A stretch of 64,000 nt of DNA from Haliea alexandrii (GTDB taxonomy: Bacteria > Pseudomonadota > Gammaproteobacteria > Pseudomonadales > Halieaceae), in assembly GCF_003719295.1 (NCBI RefSeq), contig NZ_RFLW01000003.1:186001-250000 (forward strand). Direction: 5' to 3'. Shown piece after piece: positions 25,732-35,100 of this stretch (position 1 is the stretch's first letter; the number at the start of each line of letters is the position of its first letter). Both the position numbers and the translations under genes were made by a program. The notes beneath the pieces were generated by a model that was not told the origin of the DNA, ran no database searches, and worked only from the letters and a program-made list of their open reading frames with translations.

Positions 25732-26961
25732 ATGACCAGAAAACACGCCAGAACCGTGATCAGCCTGTCAACAGCCACCGTGGTAATTCTGGCGCTGGGA
25801 TTTGCCTTCTGGCCACGCCCCACCATGGTGGATATGGGTGAAGTCACGCGAGGCACCATGCGGGTGACGATCAATGAGGAAGGCCGCACCCGAGTGCACG
25901 ATGCCTACATACTCTCAACGCCGCTGGCCGGCCGCCTGCAACGTGTGGAAGTACTGCCGGGGGATGCGGTCGTTCACAACCAGACCGTCGTCGCGCAAAT
26001 GCTACCGAGTAACCCCGACTCACTCAATATCCGCACGCGAGAACAGGCACGGACCGAAGTCACCGCAGCGGAGGCAGCATTGCGGCTTGCGCGCGCCGAA
26101 TTGAACAAGGCTGTTGCCGACAGCGACCTCGCCAAGACCGATCTGCAGCGCATTCGGCGTTTACGCGGCGAGGCCATGGTGAGCGAAGCCGACCTGGATC
26201 GCGCCGTGCGCGAGGCGCGCACCGCCGAGGCGCAGCTGGGCACAGCTGAAGCCACCATCGCAATGCGCGAGGCGCAACTTGCCAACGCGCGCGCAAGCCT
26301 CATCAGCTTCCACGACAAAGACGCTCCGCAGAACGCCGTGGTCACAGCACGAGAGACAATTCCGCTGTATGCGCCGGCAACCGGCCGTGTCTTGCGCGTG
26401 TTGCAGGAAAGCGAAACCACCCTGCCGGCAGGCACTGCCATTCTGGAAATAGGCAATATTGAGAACGATCTTGAGGTGGTTGTTGAATTGCTGTCTACAG
26501 ATGCCGTGAAAGTATCACCCGGAGACCGCGTCATCCTTGAGGACTGGGGTGGGCCAACAACGCTGAACGGGGTGGTCGACCGTGTCGATCCTCTGGGTTT
26601 CACCAAGTTCTCCGCACTCGGCGTGGAAGAGCAACGTGTCAACACCATCATTCGCTTCACGGACCCGACTGAAGCGCGACAAGCCCTCGGGCACGGCTAC
26701 CGTGTGGAGGCACGCATCATTATCTGGGAAAACAACGCCGCGCTGATCGTACCGGCGAGTGCGCTGTTCCGCAACGGTTCGGACTGGGCCGTATTCAAGG
26801 TCAGCAATGGCAAAACGCGACTGACGCCAGTCACTATCGGCCGTAATAATGGCATCATCGCTGAGGTGTTGGGTGGGCTTGAAGCCGGTGACGGGATTGT
26901 GCTCTACCCTGCATCAGGGCTCACGAACAACACCAGGGTCGTGCAGAGGCATGCGGGCTAA
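25732..26961 (+). CDS. HlyD/RND-type periplasmic adaptor protein
   Basis: A 409-residue membrane-fusion protein anchored by one N-terminal helix (ARTVISLSTATVVILALGFAFW). A biotinyl-lipoyl half (STPLAGRLQRVEVLPGDAV) leads into a long alpha-hairpin rich in Ala/Arg/Glu (about 105-210), the second lipoyl half (APATGRVLRVLQESETTLPAG), and beta-barrel and membrane-proximal domains. It completes the ABC/FtsX exporter, bridging it to an outer-membrane channel. ATG 25732 falls just after the permease stop; the frame remains open upstream into the permease gene without similarity. Confidence 0.9.
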   Translation: MTRKHARTVISLSTATVVILALGFAFWPRPTMVDMGEVTRGTMRVTINEEGRTRVHDAYILSTPLAGRLQRVEVLPGDAVVHNQTVVAQMLPSNPDSLNIRTREQARTEVTAAEAALRLARAELNKAVADSDLAKTDLQRIRRLRGEAMVSEADLDRAVREARTAEAQLGTAEATIAMREAQLANARASLISFHDKDAPQNAVVTARETIPLYAPATGRVLRVLQESETTLPAGTAILEIGNIENDLEVVVELLSTDAVKVSPGDRVILEDWGGPTTLNGVVDRVDPLGFTKFSALGVEEQRVNTIIRFTDPTEARQALGHGYRVEARIIIWENNAALIVPASALFRNGSDWAVFKVSNGKTRLTPVTIGRNNGIIAEVLGGLEAGDGIVLYPASGLTNNTRVVQRHAG

Positions 26962-27078
26962 ACGGCGAGCAATGCCCGAGAACACCGCACTCTGCAGGCC
27001 CAAACGCCGCTACAGCTTACGCGCCTGCCTGGCGTCCTTTGCGCCTGCCGCGGGATCGGAGTGTGGTAACGTTACCGG

Positions 27079-28701
27079 ATGAGAACACGATTCCCCGTCA
27101 TTTCAAGCACTGTCCTGTTGCTCACTCTGTGCATTGTTAGCAGCGCACCATCTGCATTTGCACAGGACACTGAAGCCCTGCGCATGGAGGTCGAACGCCT
27201 GAGCGAAGCGAGCCGCGCCGGTGAGCCAGGCCCACTGCGACACATGACGGAAATTGGCACGCTCTACGGCACGCACCACTATCAATTCCTCTGGTTCGCC
27301 GACGGACCGCTCGCCGCCCTCCGCAACGATCTGGCGAAAGAAATTGCACGCTCCAGCGAGCATGGTCTCCCCCTCAATCGCTATCACTACGCGGATATCA
27401 CCTCAGGCACGGTACCAGAGCCGATGCTGGAGCTGCTCCTTACCGATGCCTTCCTGTCACAGGTACAGGACCGCTATCGCGGTGCCGTCGAGGAAATGGA
27501 TGACGAGTGGTACCTTGAACGAGAGTCCATTGATCCCGTTACCGTGCTACACGCCCTGCTTGAAAAAGGTGGCAACCTCGAGAGCATGCTGCACGCACTG
27601 TGGCCGCAAACCCCTGAATACTGGGCGCTGGTGGAAAAGCGGGCCACACTCGCAGCGGCAGAAGACACCAACAGCCAACCCGTAGAGCCGGGCCCTGCCC
27701 TCAAGCACGGCGCGACCGGGGCGCGCGTGGAGCAGCTACAGGCACGGCTATTGGGGCCAGGCGCACACTCCGGTAGGTTTGACGAGTCCTTGCAACAGTC
27801 GGTTGCCACTTTCCAGCGCGCGGCGGGGCTGGAGGCCGATGGCATCGTCGGCGCCGCCACGCTGCAAGTTCTTAATGCAACGCGTTTCTCCTGGATTGAG
27901 CGCCTGGATGCCAATCTCGAACGCTGGCGATGGCTTCCAAAACACACGCCATCCACGTACATCCGAGTAAATATCGCGGCATTTCAGATGCGCGTCATTG
28001 AGAACAATATCGAAGCACTGGCCATGGACATCATTGTTGGCCGGCCGTATCGCGAAACCCCCATCTTCACGGAGGAAATGCAGTATCTGGTGTTTTTTCC
28101 TTACTGGAATGTGCCTTACAGCATTGCCGTGAAAGACAAGCTGCCGCTGTTACGCCAGGATCCGGCACCACTGGCAGCCGCAGGATACCAGGCGCGACTG
28201 GCAGGCAGCGAAGCATTTGTCCCGGTGAGTGACGTCGACTGGCAAAACGTGCGACCCGGACAGTTCAGCTTACGCCAGCTCCCCGGCGACAAGAATGCAC
28301 TGGGGAAAGTGAAATTCATGTTGCCCAATCAGCACAGTGTGTATTTACACGACACGCCAGACAAAGCCCTGTTTAAAAAGACGGAGCGCACATTCTCCTC
28401 CGGCTGCATCCGCTTAGCCGAGCCACGCAAGCTGATCGAATGGGTGCTGAAACACGACGAGAGCCGTTACCTACCCGAGATGGACCGGTTGTTCGAATCC
28501 GGCGAGACCGTCACCGCTTACCTGAAAGAACCCGTACCGGTGTACCTCGTTTACTTCACCGCATTCGCGGTAGGAAATGACGTGGTATTCCGCCGCGATG
28601 TGTATGCGAGAGACCAGCGCATTATCGATCAGCTGAAGGCGAGCGACCGCACACAGCGCAACACACAGGCGACTACTGCGGGCTTGCCAGCAACGCACTG
28701 A
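27079..28701 (+). CDS. L,D-transpeptidase, YcbB/LdtD type, with peptidoglycan-binding domain
   Basis: A 540-residue periplasmic enzyme with signal peptide (TVLLLTLCIVSSAPSAFAQ). An N-terminal scaffold domain (about 30-200) is followed by a PG_binding_1 domain near 212-270 (HGATGARVEQLQARL, DGIVGAATLQVLN) and a YkuD catalytic domain at 285-480. The catalytic Cys is in TFSSGCIRL, preceded by the YLHDTP strand. Such enzymes form 3-3 cross-links or modify peptidoglycan, conferring stress and beta-lactam tolerance. The last 29 bp of the gene overlap the end of the convergent SDR gene. Confidence 0.9.
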   Translation: MRTRFPVISSTVLLLTLCIVSSAPSAFAQDTEALRMEVERLSEASRAGEPGPLRHMTEIGTLYGTHHYQFLWFADGPLAALRNDLAKEIARSSEHGLPLNRYHYADITSGTVPEPMLELLLTDAFLSQVQDRYRGAVEEMDDEWYLERESIDPVTVLHALLEKGGNLESMLHALWPQTPEYWALVEKRATLAAAEDTNSQPVEPGPALKHGATGARVEQLQARLLGPGAHSGRFDESLQQSVATFQRAAGLEADGIVGAATLQVLNATRFSWIERLDANLERWRWLPKHTPSTYIRVNIAAFQMRVIENNIEALAMDIIVGRPYRETPIFTEEMQYLVFFPYWNVPYSIAVKDKLPLLRQDPAPLAAAGYQARLAGSEAFVPVSDVDWQNVRPGQFSLRQLPGDKNALGKVKFMLPNQHSVYLHDTPDKALFKKTERTFSSGCIRLAEPRKLIEWVLKHDESRYLPEMDRLFESGETVTAYLKEPVPVYLVYFTAFAVGNDVVFRRDVYARDQRIIDQLKASDRTQRNTQATTAGLPATH

Positions 28702-29449
28702 CCGCGCCGTCTACCGGCAACACCACGCCGTTAATGTAACTGGCGAGGTCGGAGGCGAGAAAAACCGCCGCGTCGGCAATTTCGTCAGCCCTGCCCATGC
28801 GCCCCTGTGGCTGGGCGTCGTTGTAGCCCGCCACCCCACCGGGTTTGGTATCCAGCCAGCTGCGCATCCCCGGTGTATCCATCGCACCAGGCGAAATCGT
28901 ATTTGCGCGAATACCCTGCTTACCGTACTCCGCCGCGACACTGCGCATAAGGCTGATTACACCCGCTTTCGCTGCGCCATACACGGCGAGGCCTGAAACC
29001 GCGCCCAAACCGGCCCCGGAGGTTGTGGAAACAATGGCTCCACAGCCCTGTGGGAGCATGACCCGCAGGGCCGCCATGGTTCCAAAGTAAACGGAGTCGA
29101 GGTTCAGCGCCATTAGGCGCCGGTATTCTGCAGTATCGATCTCAAGCATTGGCATGGGGAACGATCCGCCGCAGTTATTGAACATGACATCCAGCCGACC
29201 GTAGCGATCACAAGCCAGAGCGACCACGCCGTCGACCTGCACGGGATCGGTGACGTCTGCCACACACTCGATACCTATTCCCTGTGCGGCCTGAATTGTC
29301 TCGACCGTCGACCGCGCTGCGCTCGAATCAATATCGCAGACGACGACGGACGCGCCCAGTTCGCCAAACCGCAGCGCGCTTGCACGCCCGATACCGCTGC
29401 CCGCTCCCGTGACGATCACGCTCTTGCCTTTGTAGTCCAATGTTTGCAT
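28673..29449 (-). CDS. Short-chain dehydrogenase/reductase (classical SDR)
   Basis: A 258-residue NAD(P)-dependent oxidoreductase. Cofactor loop TGAGSGIGRA near residue 14, NNCGG in place of the usual NNAG near 90, active-site Ser in STTSGAG, and YxxxK as YGAAK near 156. The Asp ending the second strand (CDIDS) favours NAD(H). Its start lies 4 bp after the TetR gene stop, so regulator and dehydrogenase form one operon, divergent from the DUF1214-SDR-sulfotransferase unit. An alcohol or ketone oxidation in a shared hydrophobic-substrate pathway is likely. Confidence 0.9.
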   Translation of the reverse strand: MQTLDYKGKSVIVTGAGSGIGRASALRFGELGASVVVCDIDSSAARSTVETIQAAQGIGIECVADVTDPVQVDGVVALACDRYGRLDVMFNNCGGSFPMPMLEIDTAEYRRLMALNLDSVYFGTMAALRVMLPQGCGAIVSTTSGAGLGAVSGLAVYGAAKAGVISLMRSVAAEYGKQGIRANTISPGAMDTPGMRSWLDTKPGGVAGYNDAQPQGRMGRADEIADAAVFLASDLASYINGVVLPVDGAVSALLASPQ

Positions 29450-29453
29450 TGCC

Positions 29454-30101
29454 TTATCCCTCGGGGAGCTGATGGTTCAGGCGTTCAATCAGCCGATCAA
29501 TCTCTGCCAGAAGAAACGCCTTGTTGTAATAAGAAGGGTTATAGAGCGCCAGCGAGGCGATACCGATAGTGGCCGTAAATACTTCATAACCGCGTTGCCT
29601 TGCGTCAAGCGTTGCGCTGACTTCGCCGGTCTGCATGGCGTACGCGATATCCGCCGCAAAATACTCAATCGCGCGTTCGAAACGCTGTGCCTGGCGTTCG
29701 CGCAACGTACCCTGCACCGCAGCCATACTCCAGAACACCAGGCGTACCTTCCACTCATTGCGAATGACGGGTGTCACGGGTAGCGTGGCGGCAATGCGCT
29801 GACGTAATGCGACCATACCACTGTGTCCACGAATTGCCCTGTCAACACGTTGCTCGTAGCGTCTGTTAATGCAATCCAGCGCGCCACTGATCAGTTCATC
29901 CTTGTTCTCGAAATAGTGCTCAACCACGCCCTTTGAATAACCACTACGATGTGCGATTTCTCGAATGGTTGCGGCTTCCATTCCACCTTCGGCAATGAGA
30001 GCGGCAGCGATAGAACTCAACTCATACCGTCTGGCGCCATGATCAACGTGCTTAGGCATGCTGCGCGTACTCGCGCGCCACAGCGTGATGGAGCTGTTCA
30101 C
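29454..30101 (-). CDS. TetR-family transcriptional regulator
   Basis: A repressor of up to 215 residues. The N-terminal helix-turn-helix is clear (ATIREIAHRSGYSKGVVEHYFENKDELI); the rest is an all-helical ligand pocket of BetI-like type. The start may be GTG 30101 or ATG 30059; the latter removes 14 residues before the DNA-binding domain and neither has a strong ribosome site. It shares an intergenic region with the DUF1214 gene, where a 16-bp dyad sits between predicted -35 and -10 elements, so it most likely represses both divergent units until a lipophilic ligand binds. Confidence 0.9.
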   Translation of the reverse strand: MNSSITLWRASTRSMPKHVDHGARRYELSSIAAALIAEGGMEAATIREIAHRSGYSKGVVEHYFENKDELISGALDCINRRYEQRVDRAIRGHSGMVALRQRIAATLPVTPVIRNEWKVRLVFWSMAAVQGTLRERQAQRFERAIEYFAADIAYAMQTGEVSATLDARQRGYEVFTATIGIASLALYNPSYYNKAFLLAEIDRLIERLNHQLPEG

Positions 30102-30184
30102 TCATTTCCATTCACACCGGGCTCCTGAGCCTGTTTGGATACCATATGAAATCTTCTCCGGGCGAAATCTCGAGGCAATCCGCA

Positions 30185-30214
30185 TTGATTTTTATAGGAC
30201 ACTTGTCCTACTAT
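30185..30214 (+). promoter_or_regulatory. Promoter with embedded TetR-type operator
   Basis: TTGATT (30185-30190) and TACTAT (30209-30214), spaced 18 bp, flank the inverted repeat TAGGACA-CT-TGTCCTA (30195-30210). The dyad fills the spacer, the classic position for repression, between the TetR gene and the DUF1214 operon. Confidence 0.6.
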
Positions 30215-30256
30215 AAACGCAAAACCGAAGCGCAATCCAGTAGCAGGTAGCAATCA

Positions 30257-31453
30257 ATGTTTGGAGATCACCCGAAAGATGCAGAACTGAAGGCAACGTG
30301 GGATGCCTTTTGCGACAAACTCAAGGAATCATCCGACCTGGTCTTCAGGGACACAACGCCTGCCAGTGAAATTGATCGCGCCAAGGGTTTGCGCCTTCTG
30401 GCGCGCAATATCTCCCTTGGCCTGCAGTTCAATCTGGACAACTGTGATGCAGACTTTCCGGAAATCATGCACTACTTCGACCCCATTCGTAAGCAGGGTG
30501 GTGACAATACCGACGCCTATTACTCGGGGGCGCCTATCAACGGCAAAAATACCTACCGCGTGACGGGTAAGCGAGGCACCGCCAGGTTCTTCGCCATCAC
30601 TGTATTGGAAAATGGCAACACTCCTTGGGGCGGCGGTGTTACCGGCAATCTTATCGATAGTGATGTCCTCGTCGACAAAGAAGGTAACTTCGAAGTGACC
30701 GTGAGCCCGGAGCCCGACCCCGGTAACCGCGGCAACTGGATACAAACCACACCGAATGCCTGGCGCATCACCTTCCGCCAATTCTTCGCCGATTGGGAGA
30801 ATGAGGAGCCGATGAAGGCACGCATCGATCGCATCAACGAACTGGAGCATGACCCCATGCTTTCAGCCGCGGATGTCGCCAGGGGCCTGGGCGGTGCCGC
30901 GGATTGGGTGCGCAGTTCTACCGCGTATTGGGCGGGAATGCTTGACAAATGGAAGACGCAACCGAATACGTTCCTGTCCTACGGGCAGCTGGAGGACAAC
31001 AAGATCGATTTCACGCCGGGCGGCGCACCGCTGATTAGCTATTGGTTCCTGCCCAGAGATGAGGCAATCGTCGTACGCGTCCGCCCACCCGAGGCAGACT
31101 ATTGGGCCGTAGAGTTTGGCAATTACTGGTGGGAGACCATGGACTACCGGAACCGGTTAAGTAACACGAACTGCCACTATGCCCATATGGAGGACGACGG
31201 TGAGTTGATACTGGTGATTGCGCACGAAGATACAGGGCACCCCAACTGGCTTGACCCTTCCGGTCACGAGGAAGGTTACGTCACCGTACGCTGGATTGGC
31301 GCTGATCACTACCCGGTACCAGCAGCAACGCAAATGAAACTGCAGGATCTGGACACCTATCTTCCCAAAGGGGGAAAACGCCTGACGAGGGCCGAGCGGA
31401 AAGAACAGATCGCCGAGCGTCGACGCGGTGTGCTGAACCGCTTTGGTTTCTGA
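30257..31453 (+). CDS. DUF1214 domain-containing protein
   Basis: A 398-residue soluble protein of the DUF1214 family. The diagnostic C-terminal domain contains LISYWFLPRDEAIVVRVRPP and YWAVEFGNYWWETMDYRNR, then HPNWLDPSGHEEGYVTVRW. Biochemical function is unknown; in environmental proteobacteria such genes recur beside SDRs, sulfotransferases, acyl-CoA enzymes and P450s in degradation clusters for steroids, terpenes or other lipophilic substrates. No signal peptide is visible. First gene of the operon under the TAGGACA dyad; followed by an SDR after 53 bp. Confidence 0.87.
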   Translation: MFGDHPKDAELKATWDAFCDKLKESSDLVFRDTTPASEIDRAKGLRLLARNISLGLQFNLDNCDADFPEIMHYFDPIRKQGGDNTDAYYSGAPINGKNTYRVTGKRGTARFFAITVLENGNTPWGGGVTGNLIDSDVLVDKEGNFEVTVSPEPDPGNRGNWIQTTPNAWRITFRQFFADWENEEPMKARIDRINELEHDPMLSAADVARGLGGAADWVRSSTAYWAGMLDKWKTQPNTFLSYGQLEDNKIDFTPGGAPLISYWFLPRDEAIVVRVRPPEADYWAVEFGNYWWETMDYRNRLSNTNCHYAHMEDDGELILVIAHEDTGHPNWLDPSGHEEGYVTVRWIGADHYPVPAATQMKLQDLDTYLPKGGKRLTRAERKEQIAERRRGVLNRFGF

Positions 31454-31506
31454 ACTTGCGCGCGCTGACGCACACGCACATCCGCAACTGAACAGGGAAT
31501 GAAGAC

Positions 31507-32340
31507 ATGGATCTGGGACTCAAGGGTAAAACAGCAATCATTACCGGCGGCAGCGGCGGTATCGGCCAGGGCATGGTACTGGCGTTTGCGCGCTCGGGAA
31601 TCAATGTCGTCAGTGCATCCCGCGACGTAAAGAGTGGTGAGAAACTGGCTGCAAAAGCACAAGAGCTCGGCTACGAGGGCCGGGTATTGGCGGTTGGCAC
31701 CGACGTCACAGACCGCGCCTCGGTAGATGCCATGGTGAACCTTTGCCACGAGGTGTTCGGGCCGGTGGATATTCTGGTCAATAACGCCGGCGGTGCCTCG
31801 CGCCCCACCGAGTTCGTCAACCTCAGCGATGAGAGCAGAAGTTTCGAGATCAGGCTCAACATCGATGGCGTGGTGAACTGCACGCTGGCGGTCGCGGACG
31901 ACATGTTGAGCCGCAAGTCAGGCTCCATCGTCAATATCTCGTCGAACTCCTCACTGCTCGGTGAAGCAGCCGCGCAATTAGTGCATTACGGCAGCGTAAA
32001 GGGCTTCGTCAACTCCTTCACCAAAACGCTGGCCTGGGAGTGGGCATCCAAGGGTGTTCGCGTGAACAATATCTGCCCGGGCTGGATCGTCCCGGAGACA
32101 GAAGATGACATTGGTGAAGGCAGTTTTTGGCGCAAGTTCGGTTTTGACATCATGGGCAAGCCCGACGAAATGCAGAAGGCGCTGAAGGATGGCACACTGT
32201 TCAACATGAGCGGCTTGCCGACACCGCGTCTGGGTCGGCCCGAAGACATCGCCAACTGCGCCATGTTCCTGTCCTCCGAATGCGCCGGCTACATCACGGG
32301 ACAGATGCTCAGTGTAAGCGGCGGCGCATACATGCCCTGA
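31507..32340 (+). CDS. Short-chain dehydrogenase/reductase
   Basis: A 277-residue classical SDR. TGGSGGIGQG is near residue 15, NNAGG near 93, the catalytic Ser in NISSNSS, and Y-G-S-V-K as the YxxxK motif near 161. It carries an insertion (EDDIGEGSFWRKFGFDIMGKPDEMQ) before the C-terminal RLGRPEDIANCAMFLSS, typical of SDRs for bulky substrates. It sits between the DUF1214 and sulfotransferase genes in one operon, so it probably acts on the same lipophilic alcohol or ketone. Confidence 0.92.
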   Translation: MDLGLKGKTAIITGGSGGIGQGMVLAFARSGINVVSASRDVKSGEKLAAKAQELGYEGRVLAVGTDVTDRASVDAMVNLCHEVFGPVDILVNNAGGASRPTEFVNLSDESRSFEIRLNIDGVVNCTLAVADDMLSRKSGSIVNISSNSSLLGEAAAQLVHYGSVKGFVNSFTKTLAWEWASKGVRVNNICPGWIVPETEDDIGEGSFWRKFGFDIMGKPDEMQKALKDGTLFNMSGLPTPRLGRPEDIANCAMFLSSECAGYITGQMLSVSGGAYMP

Positions 32341-32380
32341 TCACCTCAATCAACAGAACGGATCAACGGAGAGTAAGATA

Positions 32381-33640
32381 TTGGGCGAAGACGTGCACTG
32401 GACACCACCTGCAAGGCCGGCGTGGTTGCAGCAATTTAATGCCGAAGCCGCGGGCATGGATATTCAGCACCTGGTGCCGCTTGATGCCGACGAACTCGTC
32501 GCCACCGCACAGCGTGTCACCGGCTTTACTGACTTTGGCGGTAATGAATGGCGCGAGCCATTCGAGGTGCTCCTGCAGTCACTCAACACCGAGGCGGAGT
32601 TACACCCCTTTGGGCGCCTGATGACTCGCTCGGACATACTCATCTGGCTGCAAGCACTGCTGGGCATTCAGGCAGCGTTCAACGAACACCCTGAAATTGC
32701 TGACGAAGTCATAGATCGACCGGTGATTATCGCGGGGTCTCCGCGCTCTGGCACCTCCATCCTTTTCGAGCTCATGGCCCAAGACGCGCAGTTCGGCTCG
32801 CCCCGGCACTGGGAAATGATGTTCCCCTATCCCCCCCCCGAGGCGGCAACCTACGAGACTGACCCGAGGATAGAGCGCTGTCAGCACCTGGTGACTCAGT
32901 ACAACCGCGTAACGCCAACCTATGCCACCATGCACGAAATGGACGCACGACTGCCCAATGAGTGCGTGATCGCGCAAGCCTGCAGCTTTGTCAGTGAATA
33001 CATTCCCTTTCTCTTTCAGATCCCCAGCTATATCAATTACCTGTACGGCCAGGGGAACTGGGAATATTCCTATCGCACCTACAAGAGGCTGTTGCAACTG
33101 CTGCAGTGGCGCAATCCGCGCAAACACTGGTTACTCAAGGCTCCTTCGCATCTGAATTTCCTGCCCGTGCTGTTCCAGGTGTTTCCCGATGCGCATGTCA
33201 TCCTCACGCATCGGGACCCGCTGAAGGCGCAGGCCTCGGTGACCAACCTGGCTGGCACGTTCTTCTGGATGCGCAGCGACAAACCGCTGGACGTGGTCGC
33301 CTTCGAAGGGCTCCTGAACCCCAGGGCCATGGCTGCGAACCTGGACCGGATCATCGACTGGCTGGAATCCGACACTATCCCAAAATCCCAGTGCCATAAT
33401 TCACTGTACGCCACCCTGGTTGAGCAGCCCCTCAACGCACTTGCAGAGGTGTATGCTCAACTGGGGTTTGAATTGACCACGGAAACCGGCGATGCCATGC
33501 AGGATTACCTGCAAGCCAAGCCCAAGGCGAAATTTGGGCGGCACGAGTATAGCGTTGGCGATAGTGAGGACATTGCGCGCAAACGCCGCTATTTTGCACG
33601 CTACCAGCGCTATTTTAACGTCCCCGATGAGCCCATCTAG
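32381..33640 (+). CDS. Sulfotransferase family protein
   Basis: A 419-residue member of the bacterial sulfotransferase_3 group. The 5'-phosphosulfate loop is seen in VIIAGSPRSGTSILFELM near residue 115, and the 3'-phosphate region in HVILTHRDPLKAQASV near 275. Family members transfer sulfate from PAPS or, in many of these environmental clusters, have unproven activity. The best start is TTG 32381, with GGAGAG 8 bp upstream. It is the third gene of the DUF1214-SDR operon. Sulfation of a hydroxylated sterol-like or terpenoid substrate is a reasonable but unproven idea. Confidence 0.88.
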   Translation: MGEDVHWTPPARPAWLQQFNAEAAGMDIQHLVPLDADELVATAQRVTGFTDFGGNEWREPFEVLLQSLNTEAELHPFGRLMTRSDILIWLQALLGIQAAFNEHPEIADEVIDRPVIIAGSPRSGTSILFELMAQDAQFGSPRHWEMMFPYPPPEAATYETDPRIERCQHLVTQYNRVTPTYATMHEMDARLPNECVIAQACSFVSEYIPFLFQIPSYINYLYGQGNWEYSYRTYKRLLQLLQWRNPRKHWLLKAPSHLNFLPVLFQVFPDAHVILTHRDPLKAQASVTNLAGTFFWMRSDKPLDVVAFEGLLNPRAMAANLDRIIDWLESDTIPKSQCHNSLYATLVEQPLNALAEVYAQLGFELTTETGDAMQDYLQAKPKAKFGRHEYSVGDSEDIARKRRYFARYQRYFNVPDEPI

Positions 33641-33658
33641 GCCACAGTGATAAAGCGC

Positions 33659-34771
33659 TTAGTGATGATCCGCCTGTATCTCGACCAGCCGCAGCAAGTC
33701 ACCGATCGCAAAAGTATAGTCTGCCAGGTGCAGGGTGCTGGACCCCAAAACTGCCTGTATCAGCTGGGGCGTAAACGGGGTTGATCGCCCGGGTGCGGTG
33801 TCGACACCCAGAAATCCGTCGGCCTCGCAGGACATGCTGTATAGCCCTGGATAGCCAATCCAGTTCGTTTCCACACCTTCCGGGAACGGAATGCCCTCTT
33901 CGTCATTATAGATGGCATTTGCCGCAATACCCGGCTCGCCCGCCAGAACCGATGGATTCACACAAGGCCGGGGAGACGATGGCAGCGGCCGCTCTCCTCC
34001 TGCCGCAACGCTATCGAAGGCGACGATGCAGGCTGTGTCTGTGGCGTGGTTGCACAGGGGAAGGTTCTGGAACGTGCCGCCAACAAGTTCGCCTGCGGGC
34101 ACGTCAAGCGCACCGGTCGGCCCCACCACGAGAGCGGAGATAAGCCGCGAGCGCAGCGCCGCATCGTTTTCGAATCGATTTTCCAGTAGGCGCAGCAGAA
34201 CATGGGAGCCCTGCGAATGCCCCATGAGCACAAAGTTGCGCGCCGGGTTCTCCAGCAGGTACTGGTCAAACGCCTCCTCGATATCGGCATACCCCAACGC
34301 AAAATACTCACTGTCAAACGCCTTCTCTACACCATAGCTTCCAATGGTCATTTGCCGGTATTTCGGTGCATACACATTACAGAGTTCGGTGAAGCGTGCC
34401 GCCTGGTTGTAGAGCGGGCGCAGCATGAGCGTGTCATCGGAGAGATCCAGCGTATTGCCCGGTTCTTCCCTCAAGTCGACCGTAGGATACACGTAGAAGC
34501 AATCAAACGGGGTATCGACCACGGGTTCGTGTTGAAACACGGCCCTGTTGCCATCCTCGTAAACATACGTGATTGTCTGGTCGAGTTCCAGACAACGGTC
34601 TTGTGCAATACCCGGCTTGCAGAGCCACAGCGCCTCATCTGCATAGGGCCCCGGCTCGAAGACTGCGTCGTTGCCATCCGTGCACGCAGCGAGCAGCAGA
34701 AGTGCCGACACCGTTAACACGCGGTGATGGAATGAATACACGTGGGGCAATTGCTGCAAGCTGTCAGACAT
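33659..34771 (-). CDS. DUF3089 alpha/beta-hydrolase-like lipoprotein
   Basis: A 370-residue predicted lipoprotein of the DUF3089 family. The lipobox LLLAAC lies after an 18-residue leader and hydrophobic stretch. The fold is alpha/beta hydrolase: PFDCFYVYPT (family signature) near 85, nucleophile elbow GHSQGS near residue 183, and a C-terminal His in LHLADY. It contains several Cys residues that probably form disulfides, fitting a periplasmic or outer-membrane location. Family members are mostly uncharacterised, probably esterases. It converges on the sulfotransferase gene with only 18 bp between stops. Confidence 0.83.
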   Translation of the reverse strand: MSDSLQQLPHVYSFHHRVLTVSALLLLAACTDGNDAVFEPGPYADEALWLCKPGIAQDRCLELDQTITYVYEDGNRAVFQHEPVVDTPFDCFYVYPTVDLREEPGNTLDLSDDTLMLRPLYNQAARFTELCNVYAPKYRQMTIGSYGVEKAFDSEYFALGYADIEEAFDQYLLENPARNFVLMGHSQGSHVLLRLLENRFENDAALRSRLISALVVGPTGALDVPAGELVGGTFQNLPLCNHATDTACIVAFDSVAAGGERPLPSSPRPCVNPSVLAGEPGIAANAIYNDEEGIPFPEGVETNWIGYPGLYSMSCEADGFLGVDTAPGRSTPFTPQLIQAVLGSSTLHLADYTFAIGDLLRLVEIQADHH

Positions 34772-35100
34772 GGTGAGGCGCCCAGTATTTTTTCGGAGGG
34801 AAGACGGTCATTCGATGGCTCATCCACACCATGAATCATCAAGTGACCAACGGCGTATGCTAGCAGAATTACGTAAGAGGCGTGAACGAGTCGCGTGCAA
34901 AGCGTATGCCAGTAGCTGTGCCGCGTATGCTATCAGTTCGATAGAGCGTTTATCGCAGTCAGTTCTGGCCCTTACGCTGTGTCGTGCTACTTTAGAAGCA
35001 AGCATTACGCGCGATAGGTAGCCCGAATACCAGGTGGATTCAGCTGCGCAGCGTAAACCCCTCTCACTTGCGGTCTGACAACAGATCCGGGAGTAGTCAA
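34772..35100. other. Intergenic region before the diguanylate cyclase gene
   Basis: About 330 bp between divergent genes. No gene, repeat or clear promoter that I can support. Confidence 0.4.

Noticed and set aside
28491-28500. GTTCGAATCC, resembling a tRNA T-arm
   Set aside because: It is inside the L,D-transpeptidase coding sequence (Leu-Phe-Glu-Ser) and no cloverleaf can be built around it.
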